From Clostridia bacterium DTU030 (GTDB lineage: Bacteria; Bacillota; DTU030), in contig LFSN01000130.1 of NCBI GenBank assembly GCA_001513125.1, forward strand, positions 4,657-58,160: a DNA stretch of 53,504 bases, read 5' to 3'. The translations under genes and the position numbers were made by a program. The stretch's first letter is position 1; each line of letters begins with the position of its first letter. This document shows positions 44,923-53,144 of the stretch, piece after piece. Under the pieces are notes generated by a model that had not been told where the DNA came from, made no database searches, and saw nothing but the letters and a program-made list of their open reading frames with translations.

Positions 44923-45447
44923 TTAACGGGCCGCCTTCCTCCCGGCAGCCAGGCGAAAGACCAGGCCGGCCAGGAATAGATTGACGGCCGCTGCAATGGC
45001 CAGGGGCAGGAGGAGGCCGCTGAAGATTACCATGTTCCAAATGGGCAGGGTATAGACGACAGAAACCAGGGAATGAAGGATAGTTATGGCTATTATTCCG
45101 CTAAGAAGGCCCGCCCTGTCATTTATATACCAGAGACAGGCCGCCCAGAGGGCCATTTGCAGGGCCGCCAAAAGGTGGAGCCAAAGGCCCAGGGGAAAGC
45201 CACCGACGGCAGCGACCAGCAGATGGCTGAGGCCGGCAACCAGGCCGCCATCGGCCCAGCCATAGAGCAGGGCCGCCAGGTAACCGGGGAAGGTCTCCAG
45301 GGCCACAGGACCCGTCGGTAGAGGCAATCTGAGGACAGAACCACCGAGGCTGAGGAGGATAAAAAAGGCTATCCTGATACTCCTCCTCAAGGCCAAGCCT
45401 TCGGGCAGCTGCGAGAGCCTCCGAGGCTGCAGTTTCGGTTCTCCCAT
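44923..45447 (-). CDS. ECF transporter S component-like membrane protein
   Basis: A 174-residue protein with about six hydrophobic helices. The first part, GGSVLRLPLPTGPVALETFPGYLAALLYG, fits substrate-specific S components of energy-coupling-factor transporters. No ecfA or ecfT is adjacent, as is common for group II systems sharing one energising module. Substrate unknown, with no riboswitch visible in the short upstream region. ATG at 45447 follows GGGAGGTGGAATT. Confidence 0.78.
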   Translation of the reverse strand: MGEPKLQPRRLSQLPEGLALRRSIRIAFFILLSLGGSVLRLPLPTGPVALETFPGYLAALLYGWADGGLVAGLSHLLVAAVGGFPLGLWLHLLAALQMALWAACLWYINDRAGLLSGIIAITILHSLVSVVYTLPIWNMVIFSGLLLPLAIAAAVNLFLAGLVFRLAAGRKAAR

Positions 45448-45503
45448 AATTCCACCTCCCTGTCTGCTGTATCTTCCCTCACTTGCTAATTATTCAGATC
45501 CGC

Positions 45504-45534
45504 AAAAAAATATGCCCTCTCCTGGGAGGGCATA
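45504..45534 (-). terminator. Rho-independent terminator after the DUF296 gene
   Basis: Minus-strand stem TATGCCCTC / GAGGGCATA (45511-45534, 6-nt loop) followed by TTTTTTTGCGG. Confidence 0.9.
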
Positions 45535-45567
45535 GCTGTCAATTGTGGACTGTTTTGTTAACTTTAT

Positions 45568-45996
45568 CTATTTTTGCCAGAGGGAAAGGGAGGTCATGGC
45601 ATCGTATTCCCGTTCCAGGTGTACTCCCTCCAACTCCTCGATAACAAATTCCGCCGCAAAGATCTTGGTCCCGGGCAGGAGGTGGCCGCCCCAGACCCGG
45701 CCCTCTTTATCGCCCAAAACAATATGGACATGGGCAAAGGGTTTGCCGTCTTTGAGGGAAATATTCCCAATGCAGGATAAAATCTCCATGCTTGCTGGAA
45801 ATTCAATGGTCTTATATTCCTTCGAGGCCTGGTCAAAAAAGGCTACCCTTGCTTCCTGCACAGCGCCGATGAGGGAAAGGGCTCCGGCCTTGATCCCTTC
45901 TTTTTCTACCAGCTCTTCCAGGGCTTGCAAGAGATCGGCACCGTGTTCAAAACGGCCCATAAGTTTCCGTCCACCTGTACTTTCTTTAACTAACAT
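45568..45996 (-). CDS. DUF296/PPC-domain protein
   Basis: A 142-residue protein consisting of one PPC (DUF296) domain. Matches are GRFEHGADLLQALEELVEKE, AGALSLIGAVQEARVAFFDQ, EILSCIGNISLKDGKPFAHVH and GRVWGGHLLPGTKIFAAEF. In plants the domain accompanies AT-hooks. Bacterial stand-alone versions form trimers with a putative metal site (the HVH and GGH histidines here), and their role is unsettled. The ATG at 45996 follows AAAGGAGG. Monocistronic with a strong terminator. Confidence 0.9.
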   Translation of the reverse strand: MLVKESTGGRKLMGRFEHGADLLQALEELVEKEGIKAGALSLIGAVQEARVAFFDQASKEYKTIEFPASMEILSCIGNISLKDGKPFAHVHIVLGDKEGRVWGGHLLPGTKIFAAEFVIEELEGVHLEREYDAMTSLSLWQK

Positions 45997-46123
45997 CCTA
46001 TTCCTCCTTTGACCGGTAGTAAGTTTTTCCAACCTGTAGTTATACTACGCCATGCCTGCCCCTATTCCTCTTTTCCCCGGCAGAGGGGAGAAGATATACC
46101 CAGCCTGAAAAAGCAGTAGGGGA

Positions 46124-46163
46124 CAAAATAATTCAAGGGGATGCACCCAAAAGATGCATCCCC
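46124..46163 (-). terminator. Terminator after the SASP gene
   Basis: Minus-strand stem GGGGATGCA / TGCATCCCC (46137-46163, 9-nt loop) followed by TTGAATTATTTTG, starting 5 nt after the SASP stop. Confidence 0.85.
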
Positions 46164-46168
46164 CGCCG

Positions 46169-46342
46169 CTATTGCTTCAGGGTCTGTTCAGCCCGCTGAA
46201 TGGCCAACTTGACCAAGTTACCACAATCGCGAGAGGTTACCCCACCAAAGCCCTCTCTTCTAACGATGTCGGCAACTCCGAGTTCTTCGGCTAATTCGTA
46301 TTTCAGCTTCTCGGACATAATCCCGTTCCGCCGTCTACTCAT
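46169..46342 (-). CDS. Alpha/beta-type small acid-soluble spore protein (57 aa)
   Basis: A short gene of 57 codons. Key parts are LKYELAEELGVADIVRREG, FGGVTSRDCGNLVKLAIQRA and a C-terminal EQTLKQ. The ELG and the G-x-x-(T/S)-S-R-x-x-G-N-x-x-K arrangement is that of alpha/beta SASPs, which coat and protect spore DNA. Classical members have two GG-containing helices and 60-70 residues; this is the shorter clostridial variant. ATG at 46342 follows AAAAGGAGTGAGG. A candidate sigma-G promoter lies upstream and a terminator downstream. Confidence 0.88.
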   Translation of the reverse strand: MSRRRNGIMSEKLKYELAEELGVADIVRREGFGGVTSRDCGNLVKLAIQRAEQTLKQ

Positions 46343-46385
46343 TAGCCCTCACTCCTTTTTTAGTTGGCCGCAATAGCGGTAGCCA

Positions 46386-46414
46386 TAGTATCTCCTTCCC
46401 CGGCAATTCTATGC
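46386..46414 (-). promoter_or_regulatory. Candidate sigma-G (forespore) promoter of the SASP gene
   Basis: Minus-strand GCATA (46414-46410), 17-nt spacer, GATACTA (46392-46386), close to the sigma-G pattern GnATR-N17/18-CATnnTA with one mismatch. The expected transcript start is about 35 nt before the ATG. Confidence 0.55.
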
Positions 46415-46471
46415 CGGCAATTGCAGCCACTTTTGACAGTTTTTCAAAAAATTAGACATGCCATGGGGCAA

Positions 46472-47266
46472 TCACTCCCCCTTCAATTCAGAGGGCTTTG
46501 GATGTTGGATGCCGGTATTGGGATCAAGGTAATAATTATCCCAGAGGATCAGCTGGGATATGGGCACTATCTCATAGCCGGCGGCCTGCAGGTGCTCCAG
46601 GATGGGCCCCAGGGCGGCAGGGGTGTGCCTTGCATTGTTGTGGAACAGGACTATGGCTCCTGGTTCAATCTGCTCTAAAACCCGGCTGGTAATTTCCCCG
46701 GCGGTGAGGTCCCGCCAATCGAGGGAATCGACACTCCACTGGATTGTCTTCATCCCCAGCTCTTCCGCCACCCTGATGAGGGTGTTGTTGTATTCACCAA
46801 AAGGGGGCCGGAAGAGTTTCGGCCTCTGCCCGGTCAGGCGTTCCAGGAGCTTGTTGGTGTCTTCCAGTTCCCGGTAGATTTCCTCTTCCGTGAGGGCATT
46901 CATGTGGGGGTGGGTCGCCGAATGATTGCCCACCTCATGCCCGGCAGCCACAATCTGTCTGGTCACCTCGGGATACTTTTCCACCCAGAATTTGACCAGG
47001 AAAAAGGTGGTCTTGACCTGATATTTGTCCAGGATCTCCAGGAGCTGGGGAGTATATTCAGCACCCCAGGCAGCATCAAAGGAGATGGAAAGCTTCTTTT
47101 CCTCGGTGGCAACGGCATAGATGGGAACCAGGCGCTCCTGGGATGAGGACACGGGCCAACCGGCTGGCAGATACTCCCCGAGAAAGGTTGCGATGCCAGC
47201 AAAGGAAAGAAGGAGGACGACAAGGCCGAGGGCAAGCCTTCCCCGGGACAAATAGTAGACCTGCAT
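46472..47266 (-). CDS. pdaB: Polysaccharide deacetylase, PdaB-like sporulation type
   Basis: A 264-residue CE4-fold protein with an N-terminal transmembrane anchor (LALGLVVLLLSFAGIATFLG). Motif 1 is SISFDAAWGAEYTPQLLEIL, in which the second Asp of the usual DD is replaced by Ala. Motif 2 is GHEVGNHSATHPHMNAL with the two metal His. Motif 3, LFRPPFGEYN, and a late LFHNN follow. The FDAAWG variant is typical of PdaB-like spore proteins. ATG at 47266 follows GGGAGGGGG. A good sigma-E-like promoter lies just upstream. The PdaB name is by similarity; cortex modification is inferred. Confidence 0.85.
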   Translation of the reverse strand: MQVYYLSRGRLALGLVVLLLSFAGIATFLGEYLPAGWPVSSSQERLVPIYAVATEEKKLSISFDAAWGAEYTPQLLEILDKYQVKTTFFLVKFWVEKYPEVTRQIVAAGHEVGNHSATHPHMNALTEEEIYRELEDTNKLLERLTGQRPKLFRPPFGEYNNTLIRVAEELGMKTIQWSVDSLDWRDLTAGEITSRVLEQIEPGAIVLFHNNARHTPAALGPILEHLQAAGYEIVPISQLILWDNYYLDPNTGIQHPKPSELKGE

Positions 47267-47300
47267 CTTCCAACCCCCTCCCGCCGCTTTTCCTTACTGA

Positions 47301-47329
47301 ACTTTATGTGCCCAGGAGGGGGAATATGC
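47301..47329 (-). promoter_or_regulatory. Candidate sigma-E promoter of pdaB
   Basis: Minus-strand GCATATT (47329-47323), a perfect KMATATW, with a 14-nt spacer and CATAAAGT (47308-47301), 6/8 to CATACAHT. It lies 34 nt before the pdaB ATG, as expected for mother-cell expression. Confidence 0.65.
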
Positions 47330-47384
47330 CCCACCGGCAGGAAAAGCTGGATGGGAAAGGGTATTAGGGGGCCACAAGCCGGAT

Positions 47385-48395
47385 TTAAATCTCTTCCCGG
47401 TACAAAAGCCGGGGTCCTATATCCTCCAGGGTCTTACAACCTGTCATGATCATGGCCTGGATCAGTTCCCCCGTCATCCGTTCCAAATGGAGCTTTACCC
47501 CGGCAGCGCCCCCACCCACGGCCGCCACAATTAAGGGCCGGCCCACCAGCACGGCATCGGCACCCAGGGCCAGCATCTTTAAAACATCGACCCCCGTCCG
47601 GACGGCACCGTCGGCCAGGATGGTAATCTTCCCCTTTACCCGCCGGGCAATGGCCGGCAGCACCTGGGCCACACCGGGTGTATGGTCTAAAACCCGCCCC
47701 CCGTGGTTGGAAACAACTATGGCAGCAGCACCGGCTTCTACAGCCAGCTCTGCCTCATCGGGAGTCATAATGCCCTTTAAAATGAAGGGCAGGGGGATAT
47801 CCTCTACCAGCTCCTTTAATTGGGCCGGGGTCTTTGGTTCTACATGCACACCCAGGAGGCGCATATTGATCAGGCCCGCACCATCTATATCGATGCCAAA
47901 GGCAACAGCTCCCCCTTCGGCCACCTTCCTGCCCCAGGCAATAATTTTTTCCTGCTCCAGGGGCTTAAAGATCATAATTCCCCGCCCCGACTGCCTTTTA
48001 ATTTCCTCCAGGGCTATTTCCCCCACATGTCCCGCCATGCCCATGGTGCCAGCCAGAGAGCAGCCTTCCAAAAGGGCAGCGGTCAGCTCAGCGTCGCTCA
48101 TTACCCCACCCAGGTTGGTCTGGGCACCGGCTATGGGGGCACCTAAGATGGGAGTGGCCAGCTTGCAGCCAAAGAGCTGCAGGGCTGGATCGGCATCCCT
48201 GGCCCCGTGTACAGTGCGCAGGTTTAACTTCCATTGGGCCAGGGCTTCATAGTTGGCCCTAAAGGAACTGCCCGTCCCAACACCGCCAAAACCGGGGACT
48301 TCACCGGCACAGGCCCGGCCGTCACACTGGGGACAAACCCGGCAGTAACCCTGTAACCTTTCCCGGGCCCTCTGCCTGATCTCGTTCCATTCCAC
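47385..48395 (-). CDS. FMN-dependent alpha-hydroxy-acid oxidase-like protein, copy 1
   Basis: A TIM-barrel flavoenzyme related to L-lactate dehydrogenase (LldD) and glycolate oxidase, with an N-terminal cysteine cluster CRVCPQCDGRACAGE. The FMN/active-site motifs are VSNHGGRVLDHTPG, LADGAVRTGVDVLKMLALGA and LVGRPLI. GTG start at 48395 (336 aa) follows AAGGGGGGA; the frame is open to 48413. It lies 47 nt downstream of its paralogue. Substrate unknown. The cysteine cluster, absent from classical LldD, may bind an Fe-S cluster or zinc and could connect to an electron carrier in an anaerobe. Confidence 0.88.
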   Translation of the reverse strand: MEWNEIRQRARERLQGYCRVCPQCDGRACAGEVPGFGGVGTGSSFRANYEALAQWKLNLRTVHGARDADPALQLFGCKLATPILGAPIAGAQTNLGGVMSDAELTAALLEGCSLAGTMGMAGHVGEIALEEIKRQSGRGIMIFKPLEQEKIIAWGRKVAEGGAVAFGIDIDGAGLINMRLLGVHVEPKTPAQLKELVEDIPLPFILKGIMTPDEAELAVEAGAAAIVVSNHGGRVLDHTPGVAQVLPAIARRVKGKITILADGAVRTGVDVLKMLALGADAVLVGRPLIVAAVGGGAAGVKLHLERMTGELIQAMIMTGCKTLEDIGPRLLYREEI

Positions 48396-48442
48396 CAGTT
48401 TTCCCCCCTTCAATCTCCCTACTAAATTTTACTTGAGCGGGA

Positions 48443-49474
48443 TTACAGCCAACTAGAGGGTACCCGCACTATGGCAGGGCTAATTTCCCGAAGGTTCCTG
48501 CAGCCGGTCAGGATCATGGCCGTTCTTAAATCTTCGGCAAACTCTTCCAGCTGCAATTTTACCCCTTCGGCCCCGCCACCCACCGCCGCAATGACAATGG
48601 GGCGCCCGACCAGCGCCGCTTCTGCTCCCAGGGCCAGGGCCTTGAGGACATCGACACCGGTGCGGATCCCCCCATCCATGAAGACCCGAATCCTCCCCTT
48701 GACCGCCGCGACAATCTCCGGCAAGACTTCAATGGTTCCCGGCGTATGATCCAGGGCCCGGCCGCCATGGTTGGAGACGACAATTCCCGCTGCTCCCGCT
48801 GCGACGGCCGCTACAGCATCCTTTACCGTCATGATCCCCTTTAAAATAACGGGCAGCCGGGTACTGCCTATAATTTCCCGAAGCTGGGCAAGGGTTTTCG
48901 GGCCCACGGGTTCTCCCATGCGGTTCATGTAGCGGAAAGCAGCCCCATCGATATCGATCCCTACCGCCAGGGCCCCGGCCTCCTCGGCCCATTGCATCCT
49001 CTTGATAATCTCCTCCGGTTCCCTGGGCTTTATGATGGGAACGCCCAGGCCCCCGTGTACCCGCAGGGCCTCCAGCCCCTCCGGATAGAGGGTGGGGTCA
49101 GCCCCGTCTCCCACCATGGCCAGGGTGCCGGCCGCCACAGCGCCGTCCACCTGGGCCCTGATAAATTCCCTGTCGGTTACAATCCCTCCCAGATTTCGTG
49201 CCGTCCCACACATGGGGGCCCCTAAAAGGGGAAAGGCCAGCCTTTGCCCGAAGAAATCGTAGGTCAGATCTGGTTCGGCCGCCGAATGGATGGTGGACAG
49301 GTTCAGCCGCACCTGGGCCAGGGCACTGACGTTGTTGATAAAAGCAGCCCCCGTACCCTTGCCCCCCATCCCCGGCAGCTCCCCGGCACAGGCCCACCCG
49401 TCGCAGACCGGGCAGACTCGGCAGATACCCTGGAGCCTTTCCCTGGCTGCCTTGCGCACTTCCCTCAAGTCCAT
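48443..49474 (-). CDS. FMN-dependent alpha-hydroxy-acid oxidase-like protein, copy 2
   Basis: A 343-residue paralogue of the downstream gene, similar along its whole length. It has CRVCPVCDGWACAGELPGMGG at the N-terminus, VAVGIDIDGAAFR, VILKGIMTVKDA, VSNHGGRALDHTPG and MDGGIRTGVDVLKALALGA. The conserved His-Gly-Gly-Arg places the catalytic His. ATG at 49474 follows GGGAGGACCC. Both copies look intact, so retention after duplication suggests different substrates or a heteromeric enzyme. The unit heads at this gene. Confidence 0.88.
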   Translation of the reverse strand: MDLREVRKAARERLQGICRVCPVCDGWACAGELPGMGGKGTGAAFINNVSALAQVRLNLSTIHSAAEPDLTYDFFGQRLAFPLLGAPMCGTARNLGGIVTDREFIRAQVDGAVAAGTLAMVGDGADPTLYPEGLEALRVHGGLGVPIIKPREPEEIIKRMQWAEEAGALAVGIDIDGAAFRYMNRMGEPVGPKTLAQLREIIGSTRLPVILKGIMTVKDAVAAVAAGAAGIVVSNHGGRALDHTPGTIEVLPEIVAAVKGRIRVFMDGGIRTGVDVLKALALGAEAALVGRPIVIAAVGGGAEGVKLQLEEFAEDLRTAMILTGCRNLREISPAIVRVPSSWL

Positions 49475-49580
49475 ACTGGGTCCTCCCTTTATTTATTACA
49501 TTAAAAAAATAACTACTATAACTACTATTTCTCCTCTTTGAGTAATTTCCCTCCTGTCCCGGGGAGTTAATAATCATGAT

Positions 49581-49609
49581 TAGAAAAAAAGAAAAGGGCC
49601 CCCTGCCCT
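49581..49609 (-). terminator. Terminator between the small unknown gene and the oxidase pair
   Basis: Minus-strand AGGGC-AGGGG-GCCCT (49595-49609) followed by TTTCTTTTTTTC. It separates comEA and the small gene from the oxidase genes. Between it and the oxidase start lies a 9-nt tandem repeat (TAGTAGTTA twice, near 49512-49530). Confidence 0.75.
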
Positions 49610-49622
49610 TCCCCTATCCGGA

Positions 49623-49829
49623 TCATTTAATGAGGTAATAACAATAATCCAGCTGCTCCTCGTCGGCACTGCTCAGCCTTTCCGCCAATTGCTCCCTGGT
49701 TTCCCCGGCCAGGGGGGCATAATAGAGCCCCAGCATCTCCTTACAGACGGTCCGGCTGGCGTGGGATTCCCTGTTCCTCATGACAAAAGCCAGGATCTCG
49801 TCTATTTTCTCCTCCCTGCTTGCCGGCAC
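49623..49829 (-). CDS. Unknown small protein (68 aa)
   Basis: A 68-residue acidic protein, largely helical in appearance: SREEKIDEILAFVMRNRE, then a stretch with two Cys and several Tyr, ending EEQLDYCYYLIK. No recognised family. The GTG at 49829 is preferred because GGGAGGTG lies 6 nt upstream; the frame is open to 49901, overlapping the comEA end. It follows comEA and is closed by a terminator, so it is probably in the comEA transcript. Confidence 0.65.
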   Translation of the reverse strand: MPASREEKIDEILAFVMRNRESHASRTVCKEMLGLYYAPLAGETREQLAERLSSADEEQLDYCYYLIK

Positions 49830-49890
49830 AAGCTGCACCTCCCGACTGCCTTTCCCCTTAGGATGGCTGTGCCGGCCAGGGACTATTCCC

Positions 49891-50469
49891 TCAGGGAGCA
49901 TAAATATAGTCCTTTAAGTTTTCGTAGGTTTTCTCACCAATACCCGAAACATTTTTCAGATCTTCAGGCCGCCGAAAGGGGCCCTGCTGCTCCCGGTAGG
50001 TAATAATCCTCTCCGCCAGGGTGGGACCAATTCCCGGCAGGGTCTCCAGCTCGGCCTTGGTCGCCCGGTTCAGATTAATTTTCCCCGTACCGGAAGCAGA
50101 ATAGCTGCCACCGCCCCCGGCAGTCTCCTCCAGAGTCGGCACATAGTAGCGCTGGCCGTCGATGAGAATATCGGCCAGATTGAGAGCGTGGATATCGGCA
50201 TCTTCGGTCCCGCCCCCGGCCGCCTCCACGGCATCGATAACCCGGGAACCCTCAGGGAGGCGGTAGACACCGCTCCTTTTCACCGCCCCGGCTACATGGA
50301 CGACTACCTCTCCGGGCTCCAGATGCTCTCCCTCTTCTTCCCGGATCGGTTCCAGCGCCTCTACCACAGGGGGCTGCTGATACTGGCGCCACAGCGTCAC
50401 ACCGCCTCCCGCCAGCAGGACTCCAACCAGCAAGATAATGACATAATACTGCTTCGGGAGATTGAGCAC
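49891..50469 (-). CDS. comEA: Competence protein ComEA (DNA receptor)
   Basis: A 192-residue protein with an N-terminal membrane anchor (VIILLVGVLLAGGGVTLW). A SLBB-like domain follows (GEVVVHVAGAVKRSGVYRLP, DAVEAAGGGTEDAD, NLADILIDGQRYYVP), then a Gly/Ser linker. The C-terminal helix-hairpin-helix DNA-binding module is KINLNRATKAELETLPGIG with the second hairpin NVSGIGEKTYENLKDYI. It binds incoming DNA outside the membrane. GTG start at 50469. It lies downstream of leuS and away from comEC. Confidence 0.95.
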   Translation of the reverse strand: MLNLPKQYYVIILLVGVLLAGGGVTLWRQYQQPPVVEALEPIREEEGEHLEPGEVVVHVAGAVKRSGVYRLPEGSRVIDAVEAAGGGTEDADIHALNLADILIDGQRYYVPTLEETAGGGGSYSASGTGKINLNRATKAELETLPGIGPTLAERIITYREQQGPFRRPEDLKNVSGIGEKTYENLKDYIYAP

Positions 50470-50606
50470 CGCTGTTCCCCTCTCCTACAGGAAAGTTGCA
50501 AAGATAATGGTCTAAATCTTGCAGTTGGAGGGCTTCCCTCCTCGGCCTGTATCTGGCCTGTGAGAATCATATATTCTCCCCCCGCCGGCCTTTTCCTCCT
50601 TCCCCC

Positions 50607-50637
50607 GGGAAGGGAAAAGGGCGGCCAGGCGCCGCCC
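50607..50637 (-). terminator. Rho-independent terminator after leuS
   Basis: Minus-strand stem GGGCGGC / GCCGCCC (50619-50637, 5-nt loop) touching the leuS stop codon, followed by TTTTCCCTT. Confidence 0.8.
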
Positions 50638-53114
50638 TATTTGACCACAATATTGACCAGTTTTCCAGGTACATGGATGATCTTCACAATCTCCTTGCCC
50701 TCTGTCAGGGCCCGGATCCTCTCCAGGTCCAGCACCCTTGTTTCCAATTCCTCCTGGGAAATGCCCACCGGAACCTGGAGGCGCTCCCGCAGTTTTCCGT
50801 TCACCTGGATTACTATTTTAACCTCCTCCCGAACAAGGGCAGCGGGATCATAGACGGGCCAGTCCTGCTGGTGAACACTGCCATCATGGCCCAGGATGCG
50901 CCACAATTCCTCCGTCAGGTGGGGGGCAAAGGGGGCCAGCAGGAGGACGGTCTTCTCCAGGACTTCCCGGAGCAGGGCCGGGTTTTGTTCTGCCAGCTCC
51001 AGTTTATCCTGATATCTATAGATGCCATTGACCAGTTCCATGATGGCACTGATGGCCGTATTAAAGTTAAACCTCTCAATATCCTCGGTGACCTTCTTGA
51101 TGGTTTCATGGAGCTGGCGCCGGAGGCCAGTATCTTCTTCTGAGGCCGACTCCTTAGCCTCGCCTGCCGCCTTTATAAGATCGACATTATTGTTCACGAG
51201 CCGCCAGACCCGGTTGAGGAAACGCCACGCCCCTTCTACCCCCTGGTCGCTCCAGTCCAGTTCCCGCTCCGGCGGGGAGGCAAAGAGAATAAAGAGGCGG
51301 GCCGTATCGGCACCGTATTTTTCAAAGATCTCTTCCGGTGTCACCACATTCCCCTTGGATTTGGACATCTTGGCTCCGTCCTTGATCACCATCCCCTGGG
51401 TCAACAGGTTGGTGAAGGGTTCCAGACACTGGACGAGGCCGGCATCGTACAGCACCTTGGTAAAAAAGCGGGAATAGAGGAGGTGGAGGACCGCATGTTC
51501 AATGCCGCCGATATACTGGTCCACAGGCATCCAGTAGTTGACGGCTTCCTTCCCAAAGGGAGCCTCTTCGTTCCCGGCATCGGTATAGCGGAGGTAATAC
51601 CAGGAAGAACAGATAAAGGTGTCCATGGTATCGGTCTCCCGCCGGGCCGGCCCACCACACTTGGGACAGCTGGTATGGACAAATTCCCCTACCTGGGAGA
51701 GGGGTTGAACAGCTCCTTCTTTTAAGACCACATCCTCCGGCAGCATTACCGGGAGCTCTTCCTCGGGCACCGGAACTGTCCCGCACTGGTCGCAGTACAC
51801 AATGGGTATGGGCGCACCCCAGTAGCGCTGGCGGGATATCAACCAGTCCCTGAGCTTATAGCTGACTGCCCGCCGGCCGATACCCTTCTCTTCCAGGTAA
51901 TCGGCAATGGCCTCCTGGGCCTCCGCCACCGGCAGGCCGTCAAAGGGACCGGAATTAACCAGGTAACCGTCGGCAGCATAGGCCTCAGTGAGCTCTTCCG
52001 GCACCGGTGCATCCTTCTCGGGAACAATGACGATCCTTTGCGGAATCCCATATTTTTTTGTAAAGGCAAAGTCCCTGCTGTCATGGGCCGGTACACCCAT
52101 GACGGCACCGGTTCCGTATTCCATCAGGACATAGTCGGAAACCCAGATGGGTACTTCTTCGCCGTTGACGGGGTTGATGGCATAGGCCCCCAGGAAGATT
52201 CCCTCTTTCCCCAGCTCTTCCCCGTCCTTGCTTGCGTCCCGCCTCTTGATGGCCTTTTTGACAAAATCCCCCACGGCCTCTTCCCGTTCCGTTCCCCTTA
52301 CCAGGTCCATGACCAGGGGATGTTCCGGCGCCAGGACCATGAAGGTGACCCCGAAGAGGGTATCGTGGCGGGTTGTGAAAACGGTAATTTTCTCTTCCCG
52401 GTCTTTGATGGAGAAGACCACCTCGGCTCCTTCGCTGCGGCCGATCCAGTTTTCCTGCATGATCTTAACGGGCTCGGGCCAGCCTTCTAAGAGCTCCAGG
52501 TCCTTCAGGAGGCGATCGGCATAATCGGTAATTCGCAGGAACCACTGTTCCAGTTCCTTCTTTTCTACCTGGGTCTCACAACGCCAGCAGCTCCCGTTTA
52601 TTACCTGCTCATTGGCCAGGACTGTCTGGCAGGAAGGACACCAGTTCACAGGGGCTTTTCGCCTGTAGGCCAGGCCCCGGTGATAAAAGAGCAGGAACAA
52701 CCACTGGGTCCAGCGGTAGTAATCGGGCAGGCAGGTTGTTACCTCCCGGTCCCAGTCATAGCTGGTGCCCAGCTGCTGCTGCTGCCGGCGCATATTGGCA
52801 ATATTGGCGGCAGTCCATTTGGCAGGATGGATACCGTGTTGGATGGCGGCATTCTCTGCCGGCATGCCGAAGGCATCCCAGCCCATGGGATGGAGTACAT
52901 TGTAGCCCTGCATTGTTTTGTAGCGGGCGACGACGTCGCCAATGGAATAGTTGCGGATATGGCCCATATGCAGGGCTCCAGAAGGATAGGGAAACATCTC
53001 CAGTACGTAGTACTTGGGTTTATCGGCAGTCAGGGTGACCTTGTACTGCTTTCTGTCTTCCCAATACTCTTGCCACCTGGCCTCTATGCTTTTAAAGTCA
53101 TAGTGCCCCTCCAT
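50637..53114 (-). CDS. leuS: Leucine--tRNA ligase
   Basis: An 825-residue class I synthetase. The HIGH-type motif is [17 protein letters not shown] zinc-type insert has CPSC and CWRC, and the CP1 editing domain includes [16 protein letters not shown] and [16 protein letters not shown]. The KMSKS loop is [13 protein letters not shown]. The C-terminal anticodon domain ends [12 protein letters not shown] at 53114 follows AAAGGAGGAGTCAAGT. Expression passes through a leucine T-box that contains a tRNA-Ala gene. Confidence 0.98.
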   Translation of the reverse strand: MEGHYDFKSIEARWQEYWEDRKQYKVTLTADKPKYYVLEMFPYPSGALHMGHIRNYSIGDVVARYKTMQGYNVLHPMGWDAFGMPAENAAIQHGIHPAKWTAANIANMRRQQQQLGTSYDWDREVTTCLPDYYRWTQWLFLLFYHRGLAYRRKAPVNWCPSCQTVLANEQVINGSCWRCETQVEKKELEQWFLRITDYADRLLKDLELLEGWPEPVKIMQENWIGRSEGAEVVFSIKDREEKITVFTTRHDTLFGVTFMVLAPEHPLVMDLVRGTEREEAVGDFVKKAIKRRDASKDGEELGKEGIFLGAYAINPVNGEEVPIWVSDYVLMEYGTGAVMGVPAHDSRDFAFTKKYGIPQRIVIVPEKDAPVPEELTEAYAADGYLVNSGPFDGLPVAEAQEAIADYLEEKGIGRRAVSYKLRDWLISRQRYWGAPIPIVYCDQCGTVPVPEEELPVMLPEDVVLKEGAVQPLSQVGEFVHTSCPKCGGPARRETDTMDTFICSSWYYLRYTDAGNEEAPFGKEAVNYWMPVDQYIGGIEHAVLHLLYSRFFTKVLYDAGLVQCLEPFTNLLTQGMVIKDGAKMSKSKGNVVTPEEIFEKYGADTARLFILFASPPERELDWSDQGVEGAWRFLNRVWRLVNNNVDLIKAAGEAKESASEEDTGLRRQLHETIKKVTEDIERFNFNTAISAIMELVNGIYRYQDKLELAEQNPALLREVLEKTVLLLAPFAPHLTEELWRILGHDGSVHQQDWPVYDPAALVREEVKIVIQVNGKLRERLQVPVGISQEELETRVLDLERIRALTEGKEIVKIIHVPGKLVNIVVK

Positions 53115-53144
53115 ACTTGACTCCTCCTTTTACCACAAATATAC

